Below, piece by piece: positions 34,622 to 43,566 of a DNA stretch of 64,000 nt. Source of the DNA: MH13 sp040219355 (lineage in GTDB: Bacteria; Pseudomonadota; Alphaproteobacteria; Rhizobiales; MH13); contig JAVJSN010000013.1 in assembly GCA_040219355.1 (NCBI GenBank), positions 1 through 64,000 of the forward strand, in the 5' to 3' direction. The first letter of the stretch is position 1, and each line of letters begins with the position of its first letter. The notes under the pieces are model-generated. The model saw nothing but the letters and a program-made list of their open reading frames with translations. It searched no databases and was not told the origin of the DNA. Made by a program: the position numbers and the translations under genes.

Positions 34622-35695
34622 GTGACCACCAACCCGACCGAGTTTGATGTTGCCAGCGCCATTTGGAAGGGTATGCGCCCCTACCAAGAAGACAGCCTGT
34701 CGACCGATTTCCATGCCGGTTCGCCAGGCGGCTTTGCCATTGTCGCTGACGGTATGGGTGGCCACGCAGCCGGAGATGTGGCGTCGAACTTGGCGACCAT
34801 TCACGGATCAGGTGAGTTAAAGCTTGCCATGCAACAGCTTGGCGGGAAGACCGATGGGCTTCCCGAGGCGTTAGGCGCTGCGATCGAAAAGGCCAATGGC
34901 GCAATCGCTGAACGGGTAAGCGCTGACAGCCGGGTCGCCGGTATGGGTGCTACGCTGTTGGCGCTGGCGATCAACGACAGCAATTTGTTCTGGGGTTCTG
35001 TTGGCGACAGCCCCTTGTTTCTGGTCCGTGATGGTGCGCTTCGACAGTTGAACCAGGACCACTCAATGGCGCCCGTCATCGCCGCCATGGTGGAACGCGG
35101 TGAGATCACACCGGAGCAGGCCAAGCAGCACCCGGATCGCAACGCTCTTACATCCGTCTTAATGGGCGAACGTATCGAGAAAAAAGACGTTCCGTCGACC
35201 GGGTTTCAACTGCTGCCCGACGATGTGCTGATCGCAGCGAGCGACGGTCTGCAATTCCTGCCGGATGACGAGATCTTGGATATCATAACGTCCACAATCC
35301 CAGCATCCAGTTCGACGCTTTGCGACCGGCTAATGCACGCCCTGAAAGAGCTCGGAGACCCGCACCAGGACAATTGCGCAATCGTTATCGTTCAGTTGCG
35401 CAATAAGGCCGCAAGACTGGCAGGCGTCCCGGCGGAAGAAACGGCTCCGGATGTCTCCATTGATATTGCGCGAACACGTATCGTGCCGGATGAGCCTGGA
35501 ATTGAGAACTCGAGCGTTGTCGAGCTTGAGCCTGAGCATGAAGCGCAACGAACGACATTGGGTGATCAACCAGCATCAGAACCAGAACGCTCGGTGCCAG
35601 TGGCAACCGGTGGCGGTTCTGTGCTGCACTCCGGCGTCCTTTTCTTGGTTGTCGGCATTGCGGCCGTAGCGGCAGTGGCCTTGTTTCTTCGCTAA
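34622..35695 (+). CDS. PP2C-family protein serine/threonine phosphatase, C-terminal membrane anchor
   Basis: A 357-residue phosphatase. PP2C metal motifs are present: RPYQEDSLS, ADGMGGHAAGD, GDSPLFLVRDG, AASDGL and HQDNCAIVIV. An acidic linker follows the catalytic domain, and a single membrane helix (LHSGVLFLVVGIAAVAAVAL) ends the protein, so the domain faces the cytoplasm at the membrane. The linker carries another TRIV motif at T285. It would oppose the kinase encoded at 40082-41824. GTG 34622 lies 11 bases after the FHA stop. Confidence 0.85.
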   Translation: MTTNPTEFDVASAIWKGMRPYQEDSLSTDFHAGSPGGFAIVADGMGGHAAGDVASNLATIHGSGELKLAMQQLGGKTDGLPEALGAAIEKANGAIAERVSADSRVAGMGATLLALAINDSNLFWGSVGDSPLFLVRDGALRQLNQDHSMAPVIAAMVERGEITPEQAKQHPDRNALTSVLMGERIEKKDVPSTGFQLLPDDVLIAASDGLQFLPDDEILDIITSTIPASSSTLCDRLMHALKELGDPHQDNCAIVIVQLRNKAARLAGVPAEETAPDVSIDIARTRIVPDEPGIENSSVVELEPEHEAQRTTLGDQPASEPERSVPVATGGGSVLHSGVLFLVVGIAAVAAVALFLR

Positions 35696-35779
35696 TTTGG
35701 TGGGCGCAAGACCTTGGCTTGGACGCAACAATTTGCATAGGTGTCGCCGTCGCGGGTGGCGAATGGCTGGGGGAGCAGA

Positions 35780-36655
35780 ATGGGCAAGGCGCAAATTTCA
35801 ATCTGGCAGGCCGCATCCGGCGCGGTTTTGCTTTCAGCCTTGGAAATGCGTTTGCCGGTTATGCTTGGCCGACATGGTCCCAGCGATGCCGGACGACTAA
35901 CTGATGCCGACGGCAAAGAGGTGCAGTTTGGTACCGGGCTCTCAACCCTTTCGCGCCACCACATGGACATTACCGATTCCGATACGGGCGGCGCTTGCGT
36001 CATCGACCGATCAAGTAACGGAATTCAGCGCAAGATGCCCGGTGAACCCAACAGCATGCTGGGCAAGGATGGTGTGGATATTCTGCCGGTGGGTAGCCAG
36101 CGGCAGTACGAAACGGTTGGTCTGGTCATTGAGATCAACCTGCCAAATGCCTCGCGGCCGCTGGAAGCCGGTGCTACAGGCCAAAAAATCTACGCGGTTT
36201 ACGATAGCGCCAGCGCCGGGCGTCCAAAAGCCATTGATCTGACGAATGGCTACCTTTGCCTCATTCGCGATGCCAGTTCGGTGCGTATGGAGCGGCAATC
36301 AGGGCCGTCGGCTGCCGATGTCTTGCAAGCTGTGAAGGACGCCCGCCACGTGTGTCTGGCCGTGGTCGGCGGTGACGGTGAGGGACGGACCATCGTGATT
36401 CCCGGCCAAAACCGAAGCGTAATCTGCAATCGGCGATCGCTGCCGGAAAACACACCCTTCGCCTTGGCGCATATGGACACGCTTGAAGTGGGCGGGATGG
36501 ATTTGCGCATCATGGAGGAGGGCGGCGAGCAGCCGATCGTGTGCGTCAATCCTGATTGTCGACAGATGAACGCTTATGAGGTTGGCGGCAACTGCCGCTA
36601 TTGTGGCACTCGCCTTGGCGACGGCCGCACCCAGAAATTGCCGCTTGGAGCCTGA
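35780..36655 (+). CDS. FHA-domain protein with C-terminal zinc ribbon
   Basis: About 291 residues. An FHA-like domain occupies roughly residues 25-100 (VMLGRHGPSD, LSTLSRHHMDI, DRSSNGIQ). A second FHA-like or beta-sandwich stretch lies near 205-260 (IVIPGQNRSVICNRRSLP, HMDTLEVGG). The C-terminus has four Cys in CVNPDCRQMN and CRYCGTRLG, a zinc ribbon. ATG 35780 is preceded by GGGGGAG. It lies 2 bases before the FHA-flavoprotein gene and probably acts as an adaptor in the kinase/phosphatase circuit. No catalytic motif is visible. Confidence 0.65.
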   Translation: MGKAQISIWQAASGAVLLSALEMRLPVMLGRHGPSDAGRLTDADGKEVQFGTGLSTLSRHHMDITDSDTGGACVIDRSSNGIQRKMPGEPNSMLGKDGVDILPVGSQRQYETVGLVIEINLPNASRPLEAGATGQKIYAVYDSASAGRPKAIDLTNGYLCLIRDASSVRMERQSGPSAADVLQAVKDARHVCLAVVGGDGEGRTIVIPGQNRSVICNRRSLPENTPFALAHMDTLEVGGMDLRIMEEGGEQPIVCVNPDCRQMNAYEVGGNCRYCGTRLGDGRTQKLPLGA

Positions 36656-36657
36656 TA

Positions 36658-38655
36658 ATGCTGACCTATCCTATATTCTTTCAGGTTCAACAAATATCCG
36701 ATCTTGGCCAGCCGATTGGTGAGGCCAGAACGCTGAAATGTGAGAGCCCCGGCGAGTTCACGGTGGGCAAATCCAAGGACTGCGATGTCCAGTTGGATGG
36801 AGCATCGGTCTCGCGCCAGCATCTGGTTCTGATCCTTGGCGATGATGATATTCGCGTGCGCGATGAGGACAGCACCAATGGGACTTTCCTGAACGGAACG
36901 CGCGTCGCCGATGCCGAGGTGGTTCCAGGCGATCAGATTGAACTGCCGGGATGGCATCTCATTTTGATGGGGGCAGAAAGCGACAAGGCTGATCAAACAC
37001 CGAAGAGTGATGCCGTTGTTTTGAGCCGGCTGATTATGGGCGAGTCAGGGCAAGTGGCCGTTCCGCCACCGATTGACCCTTACACCGAATTGTTTGGTGG
37101 TAAGGAAGAGGTTGATGTCCAGACGTTGACCGCAAGCGGGTATCCGGTCAGCGAGGTGAAATTCTGCGCCGTTGGCGGCGGTCTTGGATCGTTTGTCTGG
37201 GTCGATCATTTACGCTGTTATGGGGTTCCCAGCAAAGATATCGCTGTCGTCGGTACCGAACGCAATTGCTACGATACCTACAAGCGATATTGCAAAAACA
37301 GCCAAATCCCCGATCACGAACGCTTGCGATCCAATTCGCTGTCGCGGCCTGACAATATATGGGGGTTCCCAGGGTATGCTCTGCGGGAGGTATTCAAGGG
37401 CCAGGCATCCGGGATCAAAGGGGTGTTCAAGGTTTTTGGCGAGCCGGCGCTTGCTGAGAGCTACACGCCGCGTGCCGGCGATGTGTTTGACTCGTTGGAC
37501 CGCGAATCCAAGCGCATCCAATGGGAGGCCATGTACCGCCAAGGCCAAGTGCGCCGCCTAAGAAAGACCAACGACGGACGCTATTGCATCGCATATCAGC
37601 CGCGTGGTCAGGCGGCGGGCGGCGAGCGCCCAAAGATGGCGCTGATCATTGCCGATGTCGTGCATCTATCGACCGGCTATCCGGCGACGCGGTTTGTCGA
37701 TGATTTCCAAGACTTTGTCGCCAATCACCCCGACAAGCGGCCTTTGGTGGCCAACGCCTATGAGCCGCACGATCAAATTTACCGCACAATCGAACAACGC
37801 CAGGACCCGATTTTCGTCGTTGTGCGTGGGCGCGGTATTGTCGCCAGCCGTATCCTGCAACGCCTCAGCGAGGCGCGAGCAAAGAACTCGCAAATCAAGA
37901 TCATTCATTCGATGCGCAGCGCTTTGGGCGCGCGCGATGGTGCGACCTATGGCCGGGCGAAGCGTGCGGTCATCAACAATGTGGAAATTCAACCATTCAA
38001 CTGGCCGAAAGCTGCATGGGGCGGCGATCTTCGGTTTGAATATGAAAAGGCCGATGATGCGCGCCGCGGTGAAATCCTTTCCACGCTGGGTGGGACATCA
38101 ACGGCTCTGCGCTCCGATTGGGTGGCGATCGCCGAGCGCGGCACTGAAGAAGACTGGTACCGCGTCGTCTTTGGCTCGATCAAAGAGCTCGATCCGGTGG
38201 AAGGGTCGGCAGACCGCATTCGGGTGTTGATCGAAACACCGGAAAAGCATCGCGAAGAGCTTTTTGCCCATTACCTGATCGATTGCACCGGCTTGATTGC
38301 CGACATTCGCCGCTCGCCGTTTATGGCCGATCTTCTCGATACCTATGACCTTCCGCGTAACCACGCCTATTCGGTGCGCGATGGAAAAGCCGAAAAGCGT
38401 GGGCCGACAGGTTTGCAGGTGACCAATGACTTTGAAATCGCCGGTTTAAAGAACGGTAAAGGCAGAGCCTATGCGGCTGGCACGATCACCACGGGTGGGC
38501 CGTATCTGGCGGTCGATAGTTTTCTTGGTCTGCAATACTCGGCACTGCGGTCGGTGGATCATCTGGTGACCGACAAGACCCATAGCGTCCGTGACCTGAC
38601 ACCGCTGCGTTCCCTGTCGCAATGGCTCAAATGGGCCGTCGGCAGCGCACCTTGA
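36658..38655 (+). CDS. FHA domain fused to flavin-monooxygenase-like oxidoreductase
   Basis: A 665-residue two-part protein. Residues about 20-105 are an FHA domain (TVGKSKDCDVQLDG, VSRQHLVLIL, DSTNGTFLNG). From about residue 165 there is an oxidoreductase-like region: a Rossmann motif GGGLGS at 173-178, an STGYP motif at 338-342, a second dinucleotide-like motif GRGIVAS at 391-397, and LIDCTG in the C-terminal third. This order resembles FAD/NADPH class B monooxygenases (ornithine hydroxylase type). No signal peptide or helix. The fusion would put redox activity under control of phosphothreonine binding. Substrate unknown; catalytic competence is unproven. Confidence 0.6.
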   Translation: MLTYPIFFQVQQISDLGQPIGEARTLKCESPGEFTVGKSKDCDVQLDGASVSRQHLVLILGDDDIRVRDEDSTNGTFLNGTRVADAEVVPGDQIELPGWHLILMGAESDKADQTPKSDAVVLSRLIMGESGQVAVPPPIDPYTELFGGKEEVDVQTLTASGYPVSEVKFCAVGGGLGSFVWVDHLRCYGVPSKDIAVVGTERNCYDTYKRYCKNSQIPDHERLRSNSLSRPDNIWGFPGYALREVFKGQASGIKGVFKVFGEPALAESYTPRAGDVFDSLDRESKRIQWEAMYRQGQVRRLRKTNDGRYCIAYQPRGQAAGGERPKMALIIADVVHLSTGYPATRFVDDFQDFVANHPDKRPLVANAYEPHDQIYRTIEQRQDPIFVVVRGRGIVASRILQRLSEARAKNSQIKIIHSMRSALGARDGATYGRAKRAVINNVEIQPFNWPKAAWGGDLRFEYEKADDARRGEILSTLGGTSTALRSDWVAIAERGTEEDWYRVVFGSIKELDPVEGSADRIRVLIETPEKHREELFAHYLIDCTGLIADIRRSPFMADLLDTYDLPRNHAYSVRDGKAEKRGPTGLQVTNDFEIAGLKNGKGRAYAAGTITTGGPYLAVDSFLGLQYSALRSVDHLVTDKTHSVRDLTPLRSLSQWLKWAVGSAP

Positions 38656-38668
38656 GGAGGCCAACAGA

Positions 38669-39127
38669 ATGATCCCGACACTCGCCGGCCGCATTCAGAC
38701 CCGGCTTTTTCTGTTTGTTTTCCTTGGTCTGCCGATCACCGCCCTTTTTGCCTATGCTCATAATGGCTGGGCTTGGGATTGGGGTCAGGCGCAAATCTTC
38801 TTCCTGTTTCTGACAACGCTTCTGGCAGTCGGACTTGTTTTGGACCCGGTTTACATTTTCATCCAATCGGTCCGCTGGGATCGTGATTGGCCGTTTGCCT
38901 TTCAGTTCTTTTTTTCTATCATCGAGTTCGGCATCGTTGTTGGTTTGATGTTCAATGATTTGATCCCTTGGCTTCCGATGGCCGCTGGAAAAGGGGCGAT
39001 TGAACTGCAAACCGTGACGCTGCATTTCGTTAGCGTGTTTATTCCGTCCTTCTTGGCCCTTCTTGGCCCCCTGTCGGTGTTCTTCATCCGCTGGCGATTT
39101 AAGGCCGGACAGTTCGGGAAGCTTTAA
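38669..39127 (+). CDS. Hypothetical four-helix membrane protein
   Basis: A 152-residue protein with about four predicted membrane helices (for example RLFLFVFLGLPITALFAYA and ITIE-region helices around VGLVLDPVYIFI, SIIEFGIVVGLMF and FIPSFLALLGPLSVFF). ATG 38669 is preceded by GGAGG with good spacing. I do not recognise a family. It sits 13 bases after the FHA-flavoprotein gene and 3 before the TauE-like gene, so it is part of the signalling operon and may be its membrane partner. Confidence 0.6.
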   Translation: MIPTLAGRIQTRLFLFVFLGLPITALFAYAHNGWAWDWGQAQIFFLFLTTLLAVGLVLDPVYIFIQSVRWDRDWPFAFQFFFSIIEFGIVVGLMFNDLIPWLPMAAGKGAIELQTVTLHFVSVFIPSFLALLGPLSVFFIRWRFKAGQFGKL

Positions 39128-39130
39128 GCG

Positions 39131-40069
39131 GTGAGCCGACTGGTCAAAACCTGGATTCCCATCCATCTGGCCCTTCTGGCGGCGGCCTATGCGCTGTTGT
39201 TCTGGCAGTCCTCACTCACTTTGGATGTGCTTCTTGGCCTATGGTTTTTCGTGCCGGTCGGCGTGATGGGGGCCATCATCGCCAACGCGACGGGAACGGG
39301 TGGCGGCGTGGTGTTCGTGCCAGTCTTTGCTGCGTTGCAGGACGGCGGCATCATGGTGCCCGACGCGCTGCTTAGTCTGTTGCCGCAGAACGCCAATGAG
39401 GGCGTGGCTGTCTCTTTCACCATCCAGTGCTTTGGCATGTCCATCGGCGCGTTGACGTGGGCCCACGCAATCTTCGTCAAAGATAGTCTGGCGTGGGATG
39501 AGAAGATCGCGCCGCACACATTGCTTGCGTTGACCGCAACGCCACTGGCGACAGGTATTCCGGCTCTTCTTCTGACCCAAGCTTTTGTGGAGGTCGATGG
39601 CGATCAACTGATTGTTTGGTTTAAGTTTTTCTCGCTTGCGCTCGGCATTATCTTGCTGATTTTTACCTGGGTGCAGCGCCATCAATCGGCGCTGGAACGC
39701 AAGCTGACCATCGGACCTGGTGAACTGTGGGTGTTGCTGTTGCTCGGCGCTCTCGGTGGGGCGGTCACCGCCTTGTTCTCGGTCGGCATTGGCGAGTTTC
39801 TGGCGATCTATCTTATCCTGCGGCGCTTCCCGACAAAGGTGGCGATTGCTGTCGCAGTCTGGGTTTCGGTGATCTGTGTGTTCACCGGCTTTTGGGACAA
39901 CTATTTCGCCGGATTGGTACGCCTGGAAATCGCGTTGATCGCGGTGCCTGGCGCCATTCTGGGCGGGTTCCTGGCCAAAGGTATCGCCTCGTTGCTCGGC
40001 TCGCTCTGGCTGAAGACAGCAGCGTCGATTTGGATCATCGCATCGAGCGTCTATTTGCTCGTAACCTGA
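39131..40069 (+). CDS. TauE/SafE-family membrane transporter
   Basis: A 312-residue permease with eight or so helices of the sulfite-exporter TauE/SafE type. It contains the paired motifs GVMGAIIANATGTGGGVVFVP and LLLGALGGAVTALFSVGIGEF. Family members export sulfite, sulfoacetate or related anions, though most are uncharacterised. The start is GTG 39131. It closes the plus-strand operon and converges on the kinase gene. A link to sulfur chemistry by the flavoprotein is possible but speculative. Confidence 0.78.
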   Translation: MSRLVKTWIPIHLALLAAAYALLFWQSSLTLDVLLGLWFFVPVGVMGAIIANATGTGGGVVFVPVFAALQDGGIMVPDALLSLLPQNANEGVAVSFTIQCFGMSIGALTWAHAIFVKDSLAWDEKIAPHTLLALTATPLATGIPALLLTQAFVEVDGDQLIVWFKFFSLALGIILLIFTWVQRHQSALERKLTIGPGELWVLLLLGALGGAVTALFSVGIGEFLAIYLILRRFPTKVAIAVAVWVSVICVFTGFWDNYFAGLVRLEIALIAVPGAILGGFLAKGIASLLGSLWLKTAASIWIIASSVYLLVT

Positions 40070-40081
40070 CGATCTTGGTTT

Positions 40082-41824
40082 TTACCGAGATGCAATGCCC
40101 TGAATTTGCAGGGTGGCATCACAGGTTTCATCTCGAACAAATGTCCCCACCCACACGTCGAGCCTTGCAGCTTCTTCGGCGTTAAAGGCTTCGATGTTGG
40201 GTATCATCAAGCGGGGCTGAAGGTTGCCATTGGAATCATCATCGAAGTACCAAATCGTGGTCGGGCTGTTGACCAGCAAGGTGGTATCGCACTCGGCGGT
40301 TACAGAAAATTCCACCACACCGTCATTGCTGGCGATCTCGGAAAGCAATACCGAGATGTTCGGCGCTTCAGACACATAGCCTCGTCCTGTGGCGTTTGGA
40401 CAATCTGTCAGTGCAGCATCTCCGCCGGCACTCAACCGATAAGTCGGCGCATTGGACTGCAAAAAACTGCCGGTTAGCGCGACGATACGCGCCGCCCTGA
40501 CATCAAAGTTGGGACAGCCAGCTGGAACCGCGGTGCCACCGCTTCGCTCAGCCGAAGCCAAGTCGACCAACGCCTGGTCGCGTTGCTGTTCGGCGGCAGC
40601 AAGGTCTACCAGTGCTCGATCAAGCTGGATTTGCTGATCGCTTAAGGATTCCACAAGGCCTTCAAGATCCACGATCCTGGCGTTGGCCGCAGAGAGATCA
40701 GCCTGCAGCGAGCCAGCTTCTTCAGCACTCATTCCACCGGTACCAAGCAGCATATAGGCGGCACCGGCCAGTACAGCCACGCCCACGCCGCTGAGCAACG
40801 CGCCGCGTAGAAATCCGCTTGATCCCGCTGTCGATGACGCTGCCACCGGGGAGGGTGTGGCGGATGAAGGCAGGTTGGGTGGCAAGGCGCGTGTGACGGC
40901 CGCATCCAGCTTTTCCAGCCAGGCCTTTGCTGACTGTGGCCGTTCTTTCTGGGAAATGGCCATCGAGCGATCAATGAGTGAAAGCAAAGCCGGATCATGG
41001 TCGGTAAACCGCCCTGACACCGCGACATAAGGATCAGGCTCTCCCGTCGCGACACTTTGAATACGCACATCAGCGGCAGGTGGCGCTTCTCCCGCAACCG
41101 CGTGATATAGCGTTGCGCCAAGAGAGTAGAGATCGCTAGCCGCACTTTGTTCTGCGCCAGTGGTATAGAACTCGCTTGGCGAATACCCATCGGAGACAAC
41201 GCGGAAGGTGCCCATCTTGCGCGTTTCGGCTCGGATCTGTTGCCGAGCAGCCCCAAAATCGATCAGAATCGGGCGGCCGAACCGATCAATGCGAATGTTG
41301 GACGGCTTGATGTCGCGATGCAGCAGGCCGCTATCATGCAAATAAGCCAGCGCATCCAGCAAACTGCGCGCCATATCGACGACGGCAGTCGGCGTTAGGC
41401 TTTCAGCATCAGCATTGATGACAGTCTGTAAATCGTGGCCGTGGATGAAATCCATTGCCATATAGGCCGTACCGTTTTCCTCAAACAGGGTTTGAACGTG
41501 CACAACATTGGGATGGGATAGGCCCGCCAGAAGGCGAGCTTCGCGCAAAAACAAATTGCGGGCCGTACTGAAAGAGGCGGCGGTCGACTCACTGGCAGCA
41601 CTCACGGAGCGACTGGATGAGCGGGCGACAAGGCCAAGCGGGAAGCACTCTTTGAGCGCAACATCCCGGTCCAAATTGTCCTTGGCGAGGTAAGTGATCC
41701 CAAAACCGCCGGCGGCGATGTTGCGGATGACCTTGTATTGCCCGCCGTTTAGCTCGGCCCCCACCGGCAATTCGCCCGGTGGGCCATCCGGCAAGGGTCG
41801 CGTCAGTTGATCATCATCTGCCAT
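40082..41824 (-). CDS. Membrane-anchored Ser/Thr protein kinase with periplasmic domain
   Basis: About 580 residues. The Hanks-type kinase domain spans about 25-290: Gly loop AAGGFGITYLA, catalytic Lys in VALKECFP, HRDIKPSN, LIDFGAARQ and GYSPSEFY. A Pro/Ser/Thr linker is followed by one membrane helix (GVGVAVLAGAAYMLLG), a coiled-coil stretch (LQADLSAANARIVDLEG onward) and a C-terminal periplasmic domain with cysteines, probably a sensor. An LTRPL motif at T8 resembles the Thr-Arg motifs in its partners. ATG 41824 is the likely start; ATG 41863 is possible. It faces the FHA/PP2C operon, converging with the TauE-like gene. Confidence 0.85.
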   Translation of the reverse strand: MADDDQLTRPLPDGPPGELPVGAELNGGQYKVIRNIAAGGFGITYLAKDNLDRDVALKECFPLGLVARSSSRSVSAASESTAASFSTARNLFLREARLLAGLSHPNVVHVQTLFEENGTAYMAMDFIHGHDLQTVINADAESLTPTAVVDMARSLLDALAYLHDSGLLHRDIKPSNIRIDRFGRPILIDFGAARQQIRAETRKMGTFRVVSDGYSPSEFYTTGAEQSAASDLYSLGATLYHAVAGEAPPAADVRIQSVATGEPDPYVAVSGRFTDHDPALLSLIDRSMAISQKERPQSAKAWLEKLDAAVTRALPPNLPSSATPSPVAASSTAGSSGFLRGALLSGVGVAVLAGAAYMLLGTGGMSAEEAGSLQADLSAANARIVDLEGLVESLSDQQIQLDRALVDLAAAEQQRDQALVDLASAERSGGTAVPAGCPNFDVRAARIVALTGSFLQSNAPTYRLSAGGDAALTDCPNATGRGYVSEAPNISVLLSEIASNDGVVEFSVTAECDTTLLVNSPTTIWYFDDDSNGNLQPRLMIPNIEAFNAEEAARLDVWVGTFVRDETCDATLQIQGIASR

Positions 41825-42273
41825 GGAAGCCCAAAATCCATCCTCCGCCCCAACGGATTGCAAGTATGACCAGACATAGGCGCCCTTGTAAATCCAAGTG
41901 TGCGTATCGCAGTGATGGTTCAGTGGCCAAATCGATGTGTCGCCTCGACATTTCAGATCCCATCAACAAGCATTGGCAATGCATTAGGTCTCCGCCAAGA
42001 GCCAGGAAGCGTCCATCCTTTCGATCCTGGATCACGGCATCTGTTTGGCCTTTTCACCCGTTCTGGTGCCTCGCTAAAGACGCCGATATTCGACCGTTTT
42101 GGTTGCGTGTTTGCATTTTGGCCGGTGGTACCATTTTCAAAGGGTGCGGCTTGGCTCTAAGTTTCAGCTGTGAAGACCAAGATCATCAGAGTTAAGCTTC
42201 CCAGATCGGAAGAGCGCGATCCAATGATGCCCTTTGCCCAAACAGCCATCATGGACACCAAGGACGTCGTGCT
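41825..42273. other. Intergenic region between kinase and di-heme peroxidase genes
   Basis: No gene supported. Being divergent, it should hold both promoters. It contains AGATCGGAAGAGCG at 42203-42216, identical to the start of the common Illumina adapter, so the assembly here deserves checking. Confidence 0.45.
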
Positions 42274-43566
42274 ATGAGATGGCCGCTGATCGCCTTGATG
42301 CTGGCGCCGCTTGTGCTGCTGCCAGCTTGGGGTTTTGCTGACCAGGCTGCCCTCGATATGAGGCGGGTCGAACTGGGCCAGTTGCTCTTTTACGATCCGA
42401 TTGTGTCGGGCAATCAGGAGGTGTCCTGCGCCACGTGCCACCACCCGCGTTTTGGCACGAGCGATGGGGTCTCGCTCTCCCTGGGCGATGGTGCGAGCGG
42501 TCTTGGGCCAGATCGGGTGCCTGATCCTGACAACTTTCCCGAACAGCGTCTGCCGCGCAACGCACCGGCCTTGTTTAATCTTGGCGAGCCAGAATTTTCG
42601 GTGATGTTCCATGATGGGCGGTTGGAAGCTGATCCAGCTTTACCGCATGGCATCCGCACGCCGCTGGGTGAGTCCATGGCCGAGGGCTTCGACTCGGTGC
42701 TGGCGGCGCAAGCGATGTTTCCCGTCCTTTCCGCCGATGAGATGGCCGGGCACTATTCGGAAAACCCTATCGCTCAGGCCGTGCGTATGGGTCACCTTTC
42801 CCTGCCGGGCGGCGCATGGGACCAGATTGCCGAGCGTGTCTCCACCATTCCAGCTTACCGCGCGCAGTTTGATGCAGTGCTGGGAGAGGCCCAGCCGATT
42901 ACCTTTGCCGATATTGGCAATGTCATTGCCGATTTCATCCGCTTCGAGTGGCAGGCCACAAACAGCCCCTATGACCGCCATCTTGGGGGCGAGGATGTCC
43001 TTTCTGCCTCACAAAAACGAGGCATGGAGCTGTTCTATGGTGAGGCCGGATGCGGCACGTGCCATGCCGGACGTTTTCAAACTGACCATGCGTTCCATGC
43101 AATCGCGATGCCGCAACTGGGGCCTGGCAAGGCTGCGCGCTTTGAAAGCCATGCTCGCGATGAAGGTCGCATGCATGTGACCGGAGCACTGGAAGACGCT
43201 TACGCGTTTCGCACGCCATCACTGCGCAATATTGCGCACACCGCACCTTATGGACATGCAGGCGCCTATCGGACGCTGGAAGCGGTCGTGCGCCACCATC
43301 TCGATCCGGTGGCCTCGCTTTATGCTTATGATCGACGTCAGGCGATATTGCCTGATCTTGAAGGCGCTGACGATTGGCGCGTGCTGGACGATCCGCTGGC
43401 GCTGGCTGCGATTGCCGATGCCAATGATCTGGCACCAGTGAATCTCAGCGATGATCAGGTTGCTGATATTCTGGCGTTTCTGGAAGCGCTGACCGATCCA
43501 GCATCGTTGCAAGGCCGACTTGGAATTCCACAAACCGTACCCAGCGGACTGCCGATTGATCGCTAG
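42274..43566 (+). CDS. Di-heme cytochrome c peroxidase (MauG/CcpA-like)
   Basis: A 430-residue periplasmic protein. A Sec signal (MRWPLIALMLAPLVLLPAWG) precedes two c-type heme sites, CATCHH near residue 53 and CGTCHAG near residue 267. Segments such as GQLLFYDP, TPSLRNIAHTAPYGHAG and DILAFLEALTDP match bacterial cytochrome c peroxidases and MauG relatives. They reduce hydrogen peroxide or oxidise a partner protein. It overlaps the end of the convergent CRTAC1-type gene by four bases. Whether it is a true peroxidase or a protein-modifying MauG type cannot be told. Confidence 0.83.
   Translation: MRWPLIALMLAPLVLLPAWGFADQAALDMRRVELGQLLFYDPIVSGNQEVSCATCHHPRFGTSDGVSLSLGDGASGLGPDRVPDPDNFPEQRLPRNAPALFNLGEPEFSVMFHDGRLEADPALPHGIRTPLGESMAEGFDSVLAAQAMFPVLSADEMAGHYSENPIAQAVRMGHLSLPGGAWDQIAERVSTIPAYRAQFDAVLGEAQPITFADIGNVIADFIRFEWQATNSPYDRHLGGEDVLSASQKRGMELFYGEAGCGTCHAGRFQTDHAFHAIAMPQLGPGKAARFESHARDEGRMHVTGALEDAYAFRTPSLRNIAHTAPYGHAGAYRTLEAVVRHHLDPVASLYAYDRRQAILPDLEGADDWRVLDDPLALAAIADANDLAPVNLSDDQVADILAFLEALTDPASLQGRLGIPQTVPSGLPIDR

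Noticed and set aside
33951..41824. Type VI secretion locus
   Set aside because: The kinase, PP2C and FHA genes suggested it, but no tube, sheath, baseplate, ClpV or VgrG-like gene is present in the window.
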